Origin: Alphaproteobacteria bacterium HGW-Alphaproteobacteria-1
GTDB taxonomy: Bacteria > Pseudomonadota > Alphaproteobacteria > Rhodobacterales > Rhodobacteraceae
NCBI GenBank assembly: GCA_002842985.1
Contig: PHEQ01000042.1
Location: forward strand, 1 to 33,508
Length of the DNA stretch: 33,508 nt
Reading direction: 5' to 3'
Made by a program: the position numbers and the translations under genes. Positions 8,243 to 17,211 of the stretch are shown here, one piece after another (position 1 is the stretch's first letter; the number at the start of each line of letters is the position of its first letter). The notes beneath the pieces are model-generated. The model searched no databases, was not told the origin of the DNA, and saw nothing but the letters and a program-made list of their open reading frames with translations.

Positions 8243-9976
8243 TCATGCGGCGGCCCCGTTCAAGGCCTCGTGCAACAGCGCGTCAAGCAGGCGAGAGCGG
8301 GTGGTGGCGGCGGTGGTGAGGCTGGATTCAAGCTGATCGCAGAGCGCCATCAGGGCATCGACGCGTGCAACGATGCGGCGTTGTTCGGCGAGGGGTGGGA
8401 GGGGGATCGGCGTTTGCTCTATGAGGCCAACATTCAACGTCGGTTGCGCCAAAGTCCGCGTCGTTTCTGTAAAGTAGGTTTGCGCGGGTTCGCCACGCAG
8501 CACTAACAACAGGTATTCTTGCGAGATTTCAGGTATAGGCATGATCCGCGCAACTGCGCGGGCGATATTCGCCCCCGCCCATGATTGCGGCACGATTCCT
8601 AGTTTACCGATGCTTCCCACAACGCAGACAAGTATCTCGCCACCGCGTAGTCGTGTTCGAGCATAAGGGCGCTCGATTTCAGGATCGATGGTTTTGTTGG
8701 GTCGATCTGGGTGCCCAGTTAGGGCCAAATCCTGAGCACGCACAAATGGAATACCGTCAGGAACCTCGTTGCCAGGCACCAGTACGCCATAGGAAATCGT
8801 ATTCTCTGGATCAACAAGATTGCCAAGACGTTCGACGGTCCAGCTAGGAGGTAGTGCAGCGTCAACAGCCAGATCGTCATAGCCGTCCAACTTCTTAAGC
8901 CTAACCTTCTTCGCACGGACCAGCGCAGCACGCCGTGCAAGCGCCTTGGCAAGCGTTGCATTGATCGGTTCATCACCCGCATCCTGCGTCACCAGCTTCC
9001 CCCGCACGGCGAGGTTCAGGATGGTCTGGCGGAGGGTTTTGATCTGGCCCGCGCGGGTGGTGAGGGTGGGGAGGGTTTGCAGGGCAAAGCGGGCGTGGGT
9101 GGGGAAGGTTTCCGCGTCGGTCTCGGGGGCGGTCAGGCGGGCAAGGGTGGCGGCGGTCAGCCGATCCCGCACCCCCTCGCGCCCCGCCCGCGCCGCCTGC
9201 AACTGATCACACAGCGCCATGAGTTCATCAACCTTGGCCACGATCCGCCGCTGCTCGGCGAGGGGTGGGAGGGGGAAAGGCGAACTTGTGAAATACTCTG
9301 TCGGCACACGCTTCTGCCCCGCAGTGCCGGTCATTTTAGGAATGCCGGTTTCGATGAAGTGTGGGCACTTCAAAAACAACAGAATGTAATCAGCATCGAC
9401 AAAAATCGGCCGAACAATGTGCAATTCAGTTGTTCCCGCGCCTATTCCGCCGATCAATCCCCTGAAAACAGTCGATTTGCCGTTTTCGAAGCAAGGAGTG
9501 ATTTTAGCGAGCCCCACATCTCCTTCCGCGAAGTGGGTGTAGCCTTTTTTGATCTCGCCCCACGGACGCGCCTCCTGTCCGTTCGCTACGCCGTACTCCG
9601 CAGCTATCAAAGGCATCGGCACAAAAGACGCCTCGGAATCGTCGTCTGCCTCGTTGCGAGGGCTGATCACGCCAAGTTGCCCGATTTGTGTCCAAGTCCA
9701 TCCACGAGGAAGAGGGAACGGCAGGTCATCAGCTTCCAAAGTCACCGTGTCCCTCGGTTTTCTTATCACTTTGGCCTTCACCAGCCGCGCCTTTTCCTTC
9801 GCGATCCGCTTCAGCAACTCCGCCGCCGGTTCGTCGCTCGGGTCCTGTTCCACCAGCTTTCCGCGCACGGCCAGATCCAGCACAAAGCGGCGCAGGCGGG
9901 GGATGGCGTCCTCGGCCTCGGCCACGCGGCCATAGAGCGCCAGCAGGCGGTCGGCGGTGAAAGTGCCGTCCTTCAT
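8243..9976 (-). CDS. hsdS: Type I restriction-modification specificity subunit HsdS
   Basis: HsdS provides sequence recognition for the HsdM and HsdR subunits. The 577 residues show the expected twofold design. Two target-recognition domains each end in a nearly identical segment (PLPPLAEQRRIVAKVDELMA and PLPPLAEQRRIVARVDALMA). Each is preceded by a related spacer (VRGKLVEQDPSDEP, VRGKLVTQDAGDEP). The length fits the long EcoEI-type S subunits better than the shorter EcoKI type. Its ATG overlaps the hsdM stop as ATGA, indicating translational coupling. The recognition sequence cannot be read from the gene, but a bipartite target is expected. Frame and domains are intact. Confidence 0.93.
   Translation of the reverse strand: MKDGTFTADRLLALYGRVAEAEDAIPRLRRFVLDLAVRGKLVEQDPSDEPAAELLKRIAKEKARLVKAKVIRKPRDTVTLEADDLPFPLPRGWTWTQIGQLGVISPRNEADDDSEASFVPMPLIAAEYGVANGQEARPWGEIKKGYTHFAEGDVGLAKITPCFENGKSTVFRGLIGGIGAGTTELHIVRPIFVDADYILLFLKCPHFIETGIPKMTGTAGQKRVPTEYFTSSPFPLPPLAEQRRIVAKVDELMALCDQLQAARAGREGVRDRLTAATLARLTAPETDAETFPTHARFALQTLPTLTTRAGQIKTLRQTILNLAVRGKLVTQDAGDEPINATLAKALARRAALVRAKKVRLKKLDGYDDLAVDAALPPSWTVERLGNLVDPENTISYGVLVPGNEVPDGIPFVRAQDLALTGHPDRPNKTIDPEIERPYARTRLRGGEILVCVVGSIGKLGIVPQSWAGANIARAVARIMPIPEISQEYLLLVLRGEPAQTYFTETTRTLAQPTLNVGLIEQTPIPLPPLAEQRRIVARVDALMALCDQLESSLTTAATTRSRLLDALLHEALNGAAA
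8385..8406. repeat. 22-bp direct repeat inside hsdS, copy 1
   Basis: This segment, coding for the PPLAEQRR part of the second conserved region, is identical over 22 bp to 9255-9276. The two copies lie 870 bp apart in the same orientation, and the bases beside them are also similar. Repeats of this kind at target-recognition-domain borders can support domain exchange by recombination. Confidence 0.85.
9255..9276. repeat. 22-bp direct repeat inside hsdS, copy 2
   Basis: Second copy of the repeat at 8385-8406, at the end of the first target-recognition domain of hsdS. The 870-bp spacing is a multiple of three, so recombination between copies would delete one recognition domain in frame. Confidence 0.85.
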
Positions 9977-11421
9977 CGCGCCAGCGCCTCGGTCAGGATC
10001 GCCTTTAGCTGATCGCGCAAGGTCGCCACCTGCGCCTCGGCAGCCTCCAGATCGGCCAGCAGGGTTTCGGGGTCGCCGTGATCCTCGGCCACCGTATGGG
10101 GGTTCTTGACGTCCAGATTATAGCCGCGCGCCTTGATGTCAGCGGCGGATACCTTCCACGCCTGCGGACCATCAACGCGCCCTTCACGCGCGGACCCGCC
10201 CCACCATGCGGCGCAGTCGGAAAGATGCTCCAGCCGGATCGGCTTGGTCATGGAATAGGCCTTCTGCCCCTCGGGCACCTTGTGTTCCCAAAACCAGATG
10301 TCCTGTGTGGGCGTACCCTTTTCAAAGAACAGCAGGTTGGTGCCGATGGAGGCATAGGGTTTGAAGACCGAGTTGGGCAGCCGCACGATGGTGTGCAGGT
10401 TGCACTCCTCCATCAGGTGTTCCTTGAGCCGTGTCTTGATCCCCTCGCCAAACAGAGACCCATCCGGCAGCACCACGGCGGCGCGGCCACCGGGCTTGAG
10501 CAGGCGGATGATCAACGCAAGGAACAGATCGGCGGTTTCGCGAGTCTTGAAGGTCGGGAAGTTGGATTCAATGCCGTCCTCTTCCTTGCCGCCAAAAGGC
10601 GGGTTGGTCAGGACGATGTCAACGCGTTCATCCTTGGTCCAACTGACCAGCGGGCGGGCCAGCGTGTTGTCGTGGCGGACGAAATCGGGCTCCTCCACCC
10701 CATTGAGCAGCATGTTGGTGACGCAGAGCATGTGGGGCAGCGGTTTCTTTTCGACCGCGCGCAAGCTGGTCTGCATCAGCGCCTCATGCTCTGGCCGCTT
10801 GACGTAATTGTCGCGCATATGGCGCATGGCGCAGGTCAAAAAGCCGCCGGTGCCACAGGCGGGGTCGAACAGGACCTCGCCGGGATGCGGGTCAATCTGC
10901 TGCACCATGAAGGCGGTGACGGCGCGGGGGGTGTAGTATTCGCCCGCGTTGCCCGCGTTTTGCAGATCGTTCAGGATTTGCTCGTAGATGTCGCCGAAGT
11001 GCTGGCGTTCGGTCAGGTTGTTGAAATCCACCTCGTTGATCTTGTTGATCATCTGCCGCATCAGCTGGCCGGATTTCATGTAGTTGTAGGCGTCTTCGAA
11101 CACGTCACGGACGACCTTTGCCCGTGGGCCAGCGGCGGTGGGCAGGGATTTGAGGCGCGGAAAAAGGGTGAGGTTGACGAAATCCAGGAGGGCATCGCCT
11201 GTGATGCCTTCGGGATTGGCCGCCCAAGCGCGCCATTGCAGATCTGTAGGGATGGGTGAGACGTAGTTGTCTTTGGTCAGCTCAAGTTCCTGATCCTGAT
11301 CGTCGATGATTTTCAGGAAGAACATCCAGCAAAGCTGGCTGATGCGCTGCGCATCGCCATCAACGCCGGTATCCTTGCGCATGATGTCCTGAATGGATTT
11401 GACGAGGGTGCGGACGGACAT
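9973..11421 (-). CDS. hsdM: Type I restriction-modification N6-adenine methyltransferase HsdM
   Basis: HsdM methylates adenine in the target chosen by HsdS and is part of both the methylase and the restriction complex. The 482-residue protein has the HsdM N-terminal helical domain (residues 1-140). It then has EYYTPRAVTAFMV, the SAM-binding motif LFDPACGTGGF near residue 183, and the catalytic motif TNPPFGG near 271, the NPPF type of gamma-class N6-adenine enzymes. It starts 3 bases after the hsdR stop and overlaps hsdS by ATGA, so the three subunits form one operon in the order R-M-S. All key motifs are intact. Confidence 0.95.
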   Translation of the reverse strand: MSVRTLVKSIQDIMRKDTGVDGDAQRISQLCWMFFLKIIDDQDQELELTKDNYVSPIPTDLQWRAWAANPEGITGDALLDFVNLTLFPRLKSLPTAAGPRAKVVRDVFEDAYNYMKSGQLMRQMINKINEVDFNNLTERQHFGDIYEQILNDLQNAGNAGEYYTPRAVTAFMVQQIDPHPGEVLFDPACGTGGFLTCAMRHMRDNYVKRPEHEALMQTSLRAVEKKPLPHMLCVTNMLLNGVEEPDFVRHDNTLARPLVSWTKDERVDIVLTNPPFGGKEEDGIESNFPTFKTRETADLFLALIIRLLKPGGRAAVVLPDGSLFGEGIKTRLKEHLMEECNLHTIVRLPNSVFKPYASIGTNLLFFEKGTPTQDIWFWEHKVPEGQKAYSMTKPIRLEHLSDCAAWWGGSAREGRVDGPQAWKVSAADIKARGYNLDVKNPHTVAEDHGDPETLLADLEAAEAQVATLRDQLKAILTEALAR

Positions 11422-11424
11422 GGG

Positions 11425-13902
11425 TTACGCGCTTTCTTCATAGATGGCAGATTGCAGGTCGCGGACGGCCTGTTCGAACCCCGGTTTTCCCCCGAAAGCG
11501 CGAACGAGTTCAACCACGCTTCCCATGGCGCTGAAGGGGGCAATTTTCAGCACGCTCAGGTCGTCGAGGTTCATTACCCCTTCATCGGCGTATTTGGCCA
11601 GCAAGGCTTCGAGGACAGCGCGGGCCTGGGGGCCGAACTTGGTGAACACATCGCGCTTTTTGACGTTTTCAGCCCGTTCTTGGCGGGTCAGCGGTTTGGC
11701 GTCAAAGGCGATGTGGCAGATCAGATCGAAGGGATCGAGATCGCGGCCCAGTTCGGCGGCGATAAGGTCGAGGGGCAAACCCTCGGCTTCCAGTTCCTCG
11801 ACAACCGCTTCCTTGCGCTGTTCGCTGTTCCAGCGCTTCAGAAAGGCGTCGAGGCTGGAAAACTGCTTCTGCAAAGCCTTGCGTGTGTAGTCGCGCAGAG
11901 ACTCCGTGACCAACTTGCCACTTTCATCGAGATATTCGACCCGTTCAGCCACGATCTGAGCCCCCACCCCGTCCACGTATACCTTTCGAATGGGACTACC
12001 GGTCGTCGAGGGGCTTGCCATCGGGTCGACTGGATCAATCAGAATGGTTTCATCGTCATCGGGTTCGGGTGACAGCGGCTCGCCATCATCCCCTGTCTGC
12101 GGCGCATTATCCGGGGGCGTGATCGGATCGTCAGGTCCGGGCTGGTAGATTTGCACCGGCTCGCCATCGAAATCCGGATCGGCGAAATGGCTGGTCGAGC
12201 CGCGGAAATCCATCACCGTGAAGTAGAGCTTCTGGGTGTCTTCATGCACCCGAGTGCCACGGCCGACGATTTGCTTGAACTCGGTCATCGACCCGACCTC
12301 GCGGTCCAACACGATCAGGCGGCACGTTTGCGCATCGACGCCAGTGGACAGAAGACGGGAGGTGGTGACAATGACCGGGTAGGACGCCTCGGGGTCGATG
12401 AAGTTCCCAAGCTGATCGAGGCCGTCTTTGTCATTGCCGGTGATCCGCATGACATAGCGGTGGTTCTGCGCCACCAGATCGGCATTCTCATTGATCAGCG
12501 CCTGACGCATGCGGGCGGCGTGTTCCTGATCGACACAAAAGACGATGGTCTTGGCCATCCTGTCGCCACTTTGTTTGAGGAACTCCGTGATCTTCTGGGC
12601 TACCAGTTTGGTGCGATCGTCCAGCACCAATGTCCGGTCGAAATCCTTGGTGTTGTAGATGCGATCTTCGACTTCTTCACCGTCGCGATCCAACTGACCT
12701 TGAACGGGCCGATAGCCCTGCACATCACGGTCGATGTGAACCTTGATCACCTTGTAGGGCGCAAGGAAGCCATCGCGGATGCCCTGCTTGAGCGAATAGC
12801 TGTAAACCGGCTTGCCGAAGTAATCGATGTTCGAGGCGTATTCGGTTTCTTTCGGCGTTGCGGTCAGGCCGATCTGCGTCGCCGTTGAGAAATGCGCGAG
12901 AATTTCGCGCCAGGCGGAATCGTCTGCAGCACTGCCGCGGTGACACTCGTCAATCACGATCAGATCGAAGAAATCGGGCGAAAACTCGCGGTAAAGCTTC
13001 TGACTTTCATCGGGGCCGGTGATGGCCTGATAGAGGCCGAGGTAAATCTCATAGGATGTGTCGATCCGGCGCTTTTTATCCATGGCAAGCGTCAGATCGG
13101 TTGATGTGCCATCAGCGCGCTCAATGGTTTTGGACTGGGTCGACAGTTTTGCCATGTTGCCCGCGAAGGGCCGAAAATCATTCACCATTGTCTGGTCGAT
13201 CAGCACGTTGCGATCCGCCAGAAACAGGATACGCTTTTTCTGGCCCGCCTTCCAAAGCCGCCAGATAATCTGAAACGCCGTGTAGGTCTTGCCCGTGCCG
13301 GTTGCCATCACCAGCAACACACGGTCCTGGCCTTTGGCGATGGCTTCAATCGCAGAGTTGACAGCGTTAACCTGATAGTAGCGCGGGGTCTTGCCGCTGC
13401 CATCGTCGAAATAGTCTTGCAGCGCCACCGTCGCAGCCGCGTCCGACAGCCCCTTAGCAGCCTGATACCGCGCCCACAATTCGGCAGGTGACGGGAACTC
13501 ATCCAAGGATAGTGTGACTTCGGGTGTCGGGCTTGCGCCGGTTCGATCATGAAAGACAAAGCCATCGCCGTTTGACGAAAACACAAACGGGATGTCCAGG
13601 GTTTCAGCATAGTCCAATGCTTGCTGCAGCCCGGCGCCAACCGCCTGTGTGTTCTCTTTGGCTTCAATAATCGCCAACGGGATGTTCGGCTTTACGGACA
13701 GAATGTAATCCGCACGCTTGCCCTTACCCCGGCTCACCAGCTTTCCGCGCACGATGATCCGGCCCTTGGTAAAGCTGACCTCTTCGCGGATCTGGGTCAT
13801 CTCGTCCCACCCGGCGGCACGCAGGGCCGGCGTGATGAATTTCGTGCAAATGTCACGCTCACTCAGGGATCGTTTATCCAAACCGCCACAACCTTGATGC
13901 AT
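11425..13902 (-). CDS. hsdR: Type I restriction subunit HsdR (EcoEI-like)
   Basis: HsdR translocates and cuts unmodified DNA as part of the R2M2S complex. The 825-residue protein opens with a PD-(D/E)xK nuclease (Asp65, Glu80 and Lys82 in RADYILS and IIEAKEN). The SF2 motor follows: Walker A MATGTGKT at 199-206, DECH at 318-321, motif III LTATP, and motif VI QIVGRGTR. The C-terminal third carries the helical EcoEI-type region, which would contact HsdM. An acidic linker rich in Asp, Pro and Glu, about 50 residues long, separates the motor from this region. I give ATG at 13902 as start; TTG at 13881 (giving MDKRSLSERD) is a credible alternative. It is the first gene of a minus-strand operon with hsdM, hsdS and probably the large helicase. 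Confidence 0.94.
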   Translation of the reverse strand: MHQGCGGLDKRSLSERDICTKFITPALRAAGWDEMTQIREEVSFTKGRIIVRGKLVSRGKGKRADYILSVKPNIPLAIIEAKENTQAVGAGLQQALDYAETLDIPFVFSSNGDGFVFHDRTGASPTPEVTLSLDEFPSPAELWARYQAAKGLSDAAATVALQDYFDDGSGKTPRYYQVNAVNSAIEAIAKGQDRVLLVMATGTGKTYTAFQIIWRLWKAGQKKRILFLADRNVLIDQTMVNDFRPFAGNMAKLSTQSKTIERADGTSTDLTLAMDKKRRIDTSYEIYLGLYQAITGPDESQKLYREFSPDFFDLIVIDECHRGSAADDSAWREILAHFSTATQIGLTATPKETEYASNIDYFGKPVYSYSLKQGIRDGFLAPYKVIKVHIDRDVQGYRPVQGQLDRDGEEVEDRIYNTKDFDRTLVLDDRTKLVAQKITEFLKQSGDRMAKTIVFCVDQEHAARMRQALINENADLVAQNHRYVMRITGNDKDGLDQLGNFIDPEASYPVIVTTSRLLSTGVDAQTCRLIVLDREVGSMTEFKQIVGRGTRVHEDTQKLYFTVMDFRGSTSHFADPDFDGEPVQIYQPGPDDPITPPDNAPQTGDDGEPLSPEPDDDETILIDPVDPMASPSTTGSPIRKVYVDGVGAQIVAERVEYLDESGKLVTESLRDYTRKALQKQFSSLDAFLKRWNSEQRKEAVVEELEAEGLPLDLIAAELGRDLDPFDLICHIAFDAKPLTRQERAENVKKRDVFTKFGPQARAVLEALLAKYADEGVMNLDDLSVLKIAPFSAMGSVVELVRAFGGKPGFEQAVRDLQSAIYEESA

Positions 13903-14199
13903 GCCACCAAATTAAGGGAAGAACTATATCGTCATCGTTACTCAAGGACTTAATCAGTTTTTCAGCCTCGGGACAACGCTGAACGGCATATCGTTTCCCG
14001 CCAAAGTTGCGGTTGAACTATTCCCTGCTTTGATTTGCAATGTGAAAGGGTAAACGCTGTGCAAGACTGGGGCCCTCTACGAGCATTCCCAAGACATTTA
14101 AAACACAAGACGGCGTCCAAACTGGGCTTGTCAGACATCCCAACGGCAATGTTAAACTATGCGCCACTGCCACCTATCCGTCATCAAGGCGACCCACGC
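13903..14199. other. Divergent intergenic region between hsdR and the 14200 gene
   Basis: About 300 bases separate the starts of two divergent genes, so promoters for the restriction operon and for the plus-strand gene should lie here. It is visibly richer in A and T than its surroundings. I see no convincing -35/-10 pair, operator repeat or RNA gene. A TTG-initiated extension of the 14200 gene could reach 14035, but nothing family-like supports it. Confidence 0.4.
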
Positions 14200-14907
14200 A
14201 TGATCACCTTCCAGACTCCGCCCTGTGATCTGATCCTGCCGCACTCACCCATGACGCGGGCCTTTATGGCCGCGGCGGACTACATGGCCAAGCATGGCGA
14301 AATCGGCTTGACCAAATCCGGCGCATGGAACCGGCGGTTCATCGAATGGGCGGTCGCACAGATCGCATTTCCTGGCTGGACAGAAGAGAAGCTCTATTCC
14401 GTCAACAAGGTGCTGAACGAATACGACGTGGCCCCCTTGGAATATCTGCATGCGCTGATGGATGGTCTGAAATGGGGCCGAAGATACAAAGGGACTTATT
14501 GGCTCACCAAGACCGGCAAAGCGCTGGCAATGTCACCAGCGACTGCATTCGCCAATGTAGCGCCCGCCTTTCTGTTCCGGTTCGATCACGCCGACGGTAT
14601 GCGATCCGAAGCGCCAATGGGCAACTGGGACCTCTTCCTGAACATCCTCAACCACGAGATCGGCCGCGGCATCACGGCCGATCACTTTGCGCGCATCCTC
14701 TATGGCGACATTACCCCCGGCTGGGTCGGCCCGGCAAGCGGGCTGTCCCTCGCCGTCTTGCGTCCGCTTTGCTGGATCGGCCTGGTGGAGCGCGACGAAG
14801 GTTTCGGGCTGGATGAACGTATTTATCGCAAGACGCCGTTGTGGGATGCTGCGATGGTTCTTGATCCGAATTTGTCCGGTGACAACGTGATCCCGTTTCG
14901 ACGTTGA
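14200..14907 (+). CDS. Hypothetical protein divergent from the type I RM operon
   Basis: I do not recognise this 235-residue protein. The ATG at 14200 has an AAGGCG ribosome site about 9 bases upstream. The sequence is soluble-looking, with no signal peptide or membrane segment. Notable stretches are MTRAFMAAADYMAKHGEIGLTK, which could be a winged-helix-like start, and a Trp-rich middle (FIEWAVAQIAFPGWTEEKL and GLKWGRRYKGTYWLTKTGKA). The latter resembles winged-helix wings but is not diagnostic. It sits head-to-head with hsdR, so a regulatory or accessory role is possible but unproven. The C-terminus ends in DNVIPFRR. Confidence 0.65.
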   Translation: MITFQTPPCDLILPHSPMTRAFMAAADYMAKHGEIGLTKSGAWNRRFIEWAVAQIAFPGWTEEKLYSVNKVLNEYDVAPLEYLHALMDGLKWGRRYKGTYWLTKTGKALAMSPATAFANVAPAFLFRFDHADGMRSEAPMGNWDLFLNILNHEIGRGITADHFARILYGDITPGWVGPASGLSLAVLRPLCWIGLVERDEGFGLDERIYRKTPLWDAAMVLDPNLSGDNVIPFRR

Positions 14908-15459
14908 CTTTCTTGTGGGCTACAACCCACAGAATGTTCTGGTCTTATCTGGTGCTCGATCGCTGTTTCGATATCCGTTCTTGCCGCGATGCTGCGATAC
15001 AAAGGCATCTGGCAGACTGATGGCTGGCATGACAAGTCATCTCAAGCCTACCAGACGGCATCCGTTTCGTAGACATTCGAAATTGTCCGTAAAATTCACT
15101 TAGAGATTTTGGGGTCACTACAATATGGGGTTAAACAGGAAAAAGCGAGAACATAGGCGGAACATTAGCGTGACTCTCCGATCTCAGCGTAGGAGTGCGT
15201 TCAAATGAACAAGCCCTCAAAAAGACATAGCTGAACAAGGACGCTGCCGGTTTTCCCGATACGCTCATCCGATCATTTCGGACTCACTTTGATCCAAGTG
15301 ACCGCTTTCGACCTTTTTCGAATACCGCCCCACCACAGCCACTATCAAACAATCAATCCGGCGATCTCATGTGTCGAATTCTGTGGACAACCAGAACCCG
15401 ACTATCGCTTTTCGCTCAGATACCCGTAGTTGAAAGGGACGGCATAGAAAGGAAACGCC
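14908..15459. other. Intergenic region without a supported gene
   Basis: About 550 bases between the 14200 gene and the small frame at 15460. Apart from a short hairpin at its left edge (TGTGGG at 14914-14919 pairing with CCCACA at 14926-14931, no T-run) I see no RNA gene, repeat or convincing coding sequence. Composition is less GC-rich than the genes around it. It may be degraded DNA near the tRNA integration hot spot. Confidence 0.5.
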
Positions 15460-15744
15460 ATGAACATCAGCACGTCCCCCATTGAGACCAATGACACCCG
15501 CCCGACACCCGCCAAAGCAACCAAGCCCGTCACCTCAAATGTGACGATCGACCTCAACCTGATCGCGCAATTGAGAAAAGACATCGCAAAGATCGGCACG
15601 GATTCAGCGGAAGGCATCACGAAAAGGCAGGCCATCATTCTCCTTCTTCCAGCGCAAACGACAAAGCCCGCGCTTATGGCACGGGCTGGGTCGGAAACGA
15701 TGGTTGCGGGAGTAGGATTTGAACCTACGACCTTCAGGTTATGA
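15460..15744 (+). CDS. Small hypothetical frame running into the tRNA fragment
   Basis: ATG at 15460 has a good AAAGGAA ribosome site 6 bases upstream, and the first 65 or so residues look plausible (NVTIDLNLIAQLRKDIAKIG). The frame then crosses the old tRNA terminator and the tRNA 3' fragment, giving the tail VAGVGFEPTTFRL, a classic artefact of translating antisense tRNA sequence. A real gene may have been shorter before decay, or the frame may be non-coding. No function can be assigned. Confidence 0.25.
   Translation: MNISTSPIETNDTRPTPAKATKPVTSNVTIDLNLIAQLRKDIAKIGTDSAEGITKRQAIILLLPAQTTKPALMARAGSETMVAGVGFEPTTFRL
15663..15687 (-). terminator. Original terminator of the tRNA-fMet gene, now stranded left of the element
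   Basis: AGCCCG (15665-15670) pairs with CGGGCT (15682-15687). On the minus strand the stem is followed by TTTGT. Before integration this lay directly behind the tRNA 3' end, which is now 17.7 kb away at 33410. It is a modest stem with a short T-run. Confidence 0.45.
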
Positions 15745-15747
15745 GCC
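15701..15747. repeat. attL: 47-bp copy of the tRNA-fMet 3' end
   Basis: Identical over 47 bp to 33410-33456, diverging at once on both sides. It covers the 3' part of the tRNA from the anticodon-loop region through the encoded CCA (minus strand) and is the duplicated core left by site-specific integration. Confidence 0.93.
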
Positions 15748-15776
15748 AGATAACCCACAACATCTAGAGCCTTGAT

Positions 15777-15908
15777 TGTTGACACAAATTCCGGCTTACT
15801 CTCCCAGAGCACTGTATTTGCAACCTTATTCGGCGCGACCAGATGTAAACCAGCGCCAGAGGACGACAAAAACAGCCATATGATGTGTTGACACAGTGTT
15901 GACACGGG
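15777..15908. repeat. Left integrase arm-type sites (TGTTGACAC repeats)
   Basis: TGTTGACACA occurs at 15777-15786, and two adjoining units (TGTTGACACAG then TGTTGACACGG) fill 15886-15908. The paired 23-bp unit is repeated exactly at 33325-33347 inside the right border. This fits binding sites for the integrase N-terminal arm domain. The paired unit ends 10 bases before the integrase start, so it may also let integrase repress its own gene. Confidence 0.7.
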
Positions 15909-15918
15909 GAGGGTCGGA

Positions 15919-17211
15919 ATGTCGGAGAAACTGAGTGAGGCAACCGCACGCAAGGCCCTGCCACCGCTGCGTGGGCAGACCATGTTGTGGGATGGCGACG
16001 TGAAGGGCTTTGCCCTGCGCATCACGCCTGGCGGAGCCAAATCCTTCATTCTGGACTACCGCGCCGAGGGGCGGCAGCGTCGCATCACCATCGGCGCGTG
16101 GCCCGACTGGACGGTGGCCGCCGCGCGCGAGACCGCCAAGGCTATGAAGCGTGAGGTCGATCTGGGCACCGACCCGATGGGCGAGCGACAGGCGCAACGC
16201 GAAGCCCCGACCGTGCAGGAGTTGTGGGACCGCTATTCCCGCGAACACCTGCCCAAGAAGGCTGAACGCAGTCAGGCCGACGAGCGGATGATGTGGGACA
16301 AGATTATCCTGCCGCGCTTCGGCAAGATGAAGGTGGCGCTGATCACGCATGACGATGTCGATGCCCTGCACCGCGACATCACCGATATCCGGGGCACACC
16401 CGTGCGCGCCAATCGCACCGTCGAGGTGCTGCGCAAGGCATTCAACCTGTCGATCCGCTGGAAATGGCGCGAGGACAATCCCGCCTCGGGTGTGCGGCGC
16501 AACGAGGAGGAAAAGCGCAACCGCTTCCTGAACAAGGTCGAGATCGCCGCGCTGGCGCGGGCGTTGAACGACCATTCCGAGCCCATGTCCGCGAACGCCA
16601 TCAAACTCCTGATGCTGACCGGCGCACGGCGTGGCGAGGTCTTGGGCGCGACATGGGAGATGTTCGACCTTGAGAATGCCGTCTGGACCAAGCCTTCGGC
16701 GCACACAAAGCAGCGCAAACTGCACCGAGTGCCGCTGTCCGGCCCCGCCATCCGGCTGCTGCTCGAGATGCGGGAGGTCGCGCGTCTCAAGGCCGAGGCG
16801 GCGGGCGAGCGGCCCAGCCCCTTCGTGTTCCCCGGCCCGACCGGCAAGCCGCTGACCGAGATCAAGCGCACATGGGTGACGGTCTGCCGCAAGGCGGGGC
16901 TCGGCGCGGAGGTGCCGCTGCTGGACGCAAAGGGCAAGCCGATCCTCGACCGCAAGGGCAACGCCAAGACCGAGTTCCAGCCCAATGTCCGGATCCACGA
17001 TATCCGCCATTCCTTCGCCAGCATCCTTGTGTCGGCGGGCGCATCGCTGCCCTTGATCGGCCAGATGCTTGGCCATACGCAGGTGCAAACCACCCAGCGA
17101 TATGCCCACCTGTTCGACGATCCGCTGCGCAAGGCCGCCGAAACTGTGGGCGCCTTCATGCTGCAGCCGTCGCCGGATCAGGTCGCCACCACGGAGGCCG
17201 AGCGCCCATGA
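15919..17211 (+). CDS. int: Tyrosine-type site-specific integrase
   Basis: The 430-residue enzyme would integrate and excise the element at the tRNA-fMet core. It has a DUF4102-type N-terminal arm-binding domain (residues 10-95), a SAM-like core-binding domain (100-200) and a C-terminal catalytic domain. The tyrosine-recombinase set is complete: Arg237 in GARRGEV, Lys264 or Lys267 in HTKQRKLH, His360 and Arg363 in IHDIRHSF, His386 in LGHTQ, and Tyr395 in RYAHLF. It is oriented away from attL and lies 171 bp inside it, the usual place for integrases of tRNA islands. The ATG at 15919 follows closely on arm-type repeats. The gene overlaps the next by ATGA. Confidence 0.95.
   Translation: MSEKLSEATARKALPPLRGQTMLWDGDVKGFALRITPGGAKSFILDYRAEGRQRRITIGAWPDWTVAAARETAKAMKREVDLGTDPMGERQAQREAPTVQELWDRYSREHLPKKAERSQADERMMWDKIILPRFGKMKVALITHDDVDALHRDITDIRGTPVRANRTVEVLRKAFNLSIRWKWREDNPASGVRRNEEEKRNRFLNKVEIAALARALNDHSEPMSANAIKLLMLTGARRGEVLGATWEMFDLENAVWTKPSAHTKQRKLHRVPLSGPAIRLLLEMREVARLKAEAAGERPSPFVFPGPTGKPLTEIKRTWVTVCRKAGLGAEVPLLDAKGKPILDRKGNAKTEFQPNVRIHDIRHSFASILVSAGASLPLIGQMLGHTQVQTTQRYAHLFDDPLRKAAETVGAFMLQPSPDQVATTEAERP

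Noticed and set aside
10078..11259. Long plus-strand frame over hsdM.
   Set aside because: Antisense shadow of a gene with intact SAM-binding and NPPF motifs.
15208..15234. ATG-initiated 8-codon frame with GGAG upstream.
   Set aside because: Too short and without context to support a leader peptide.
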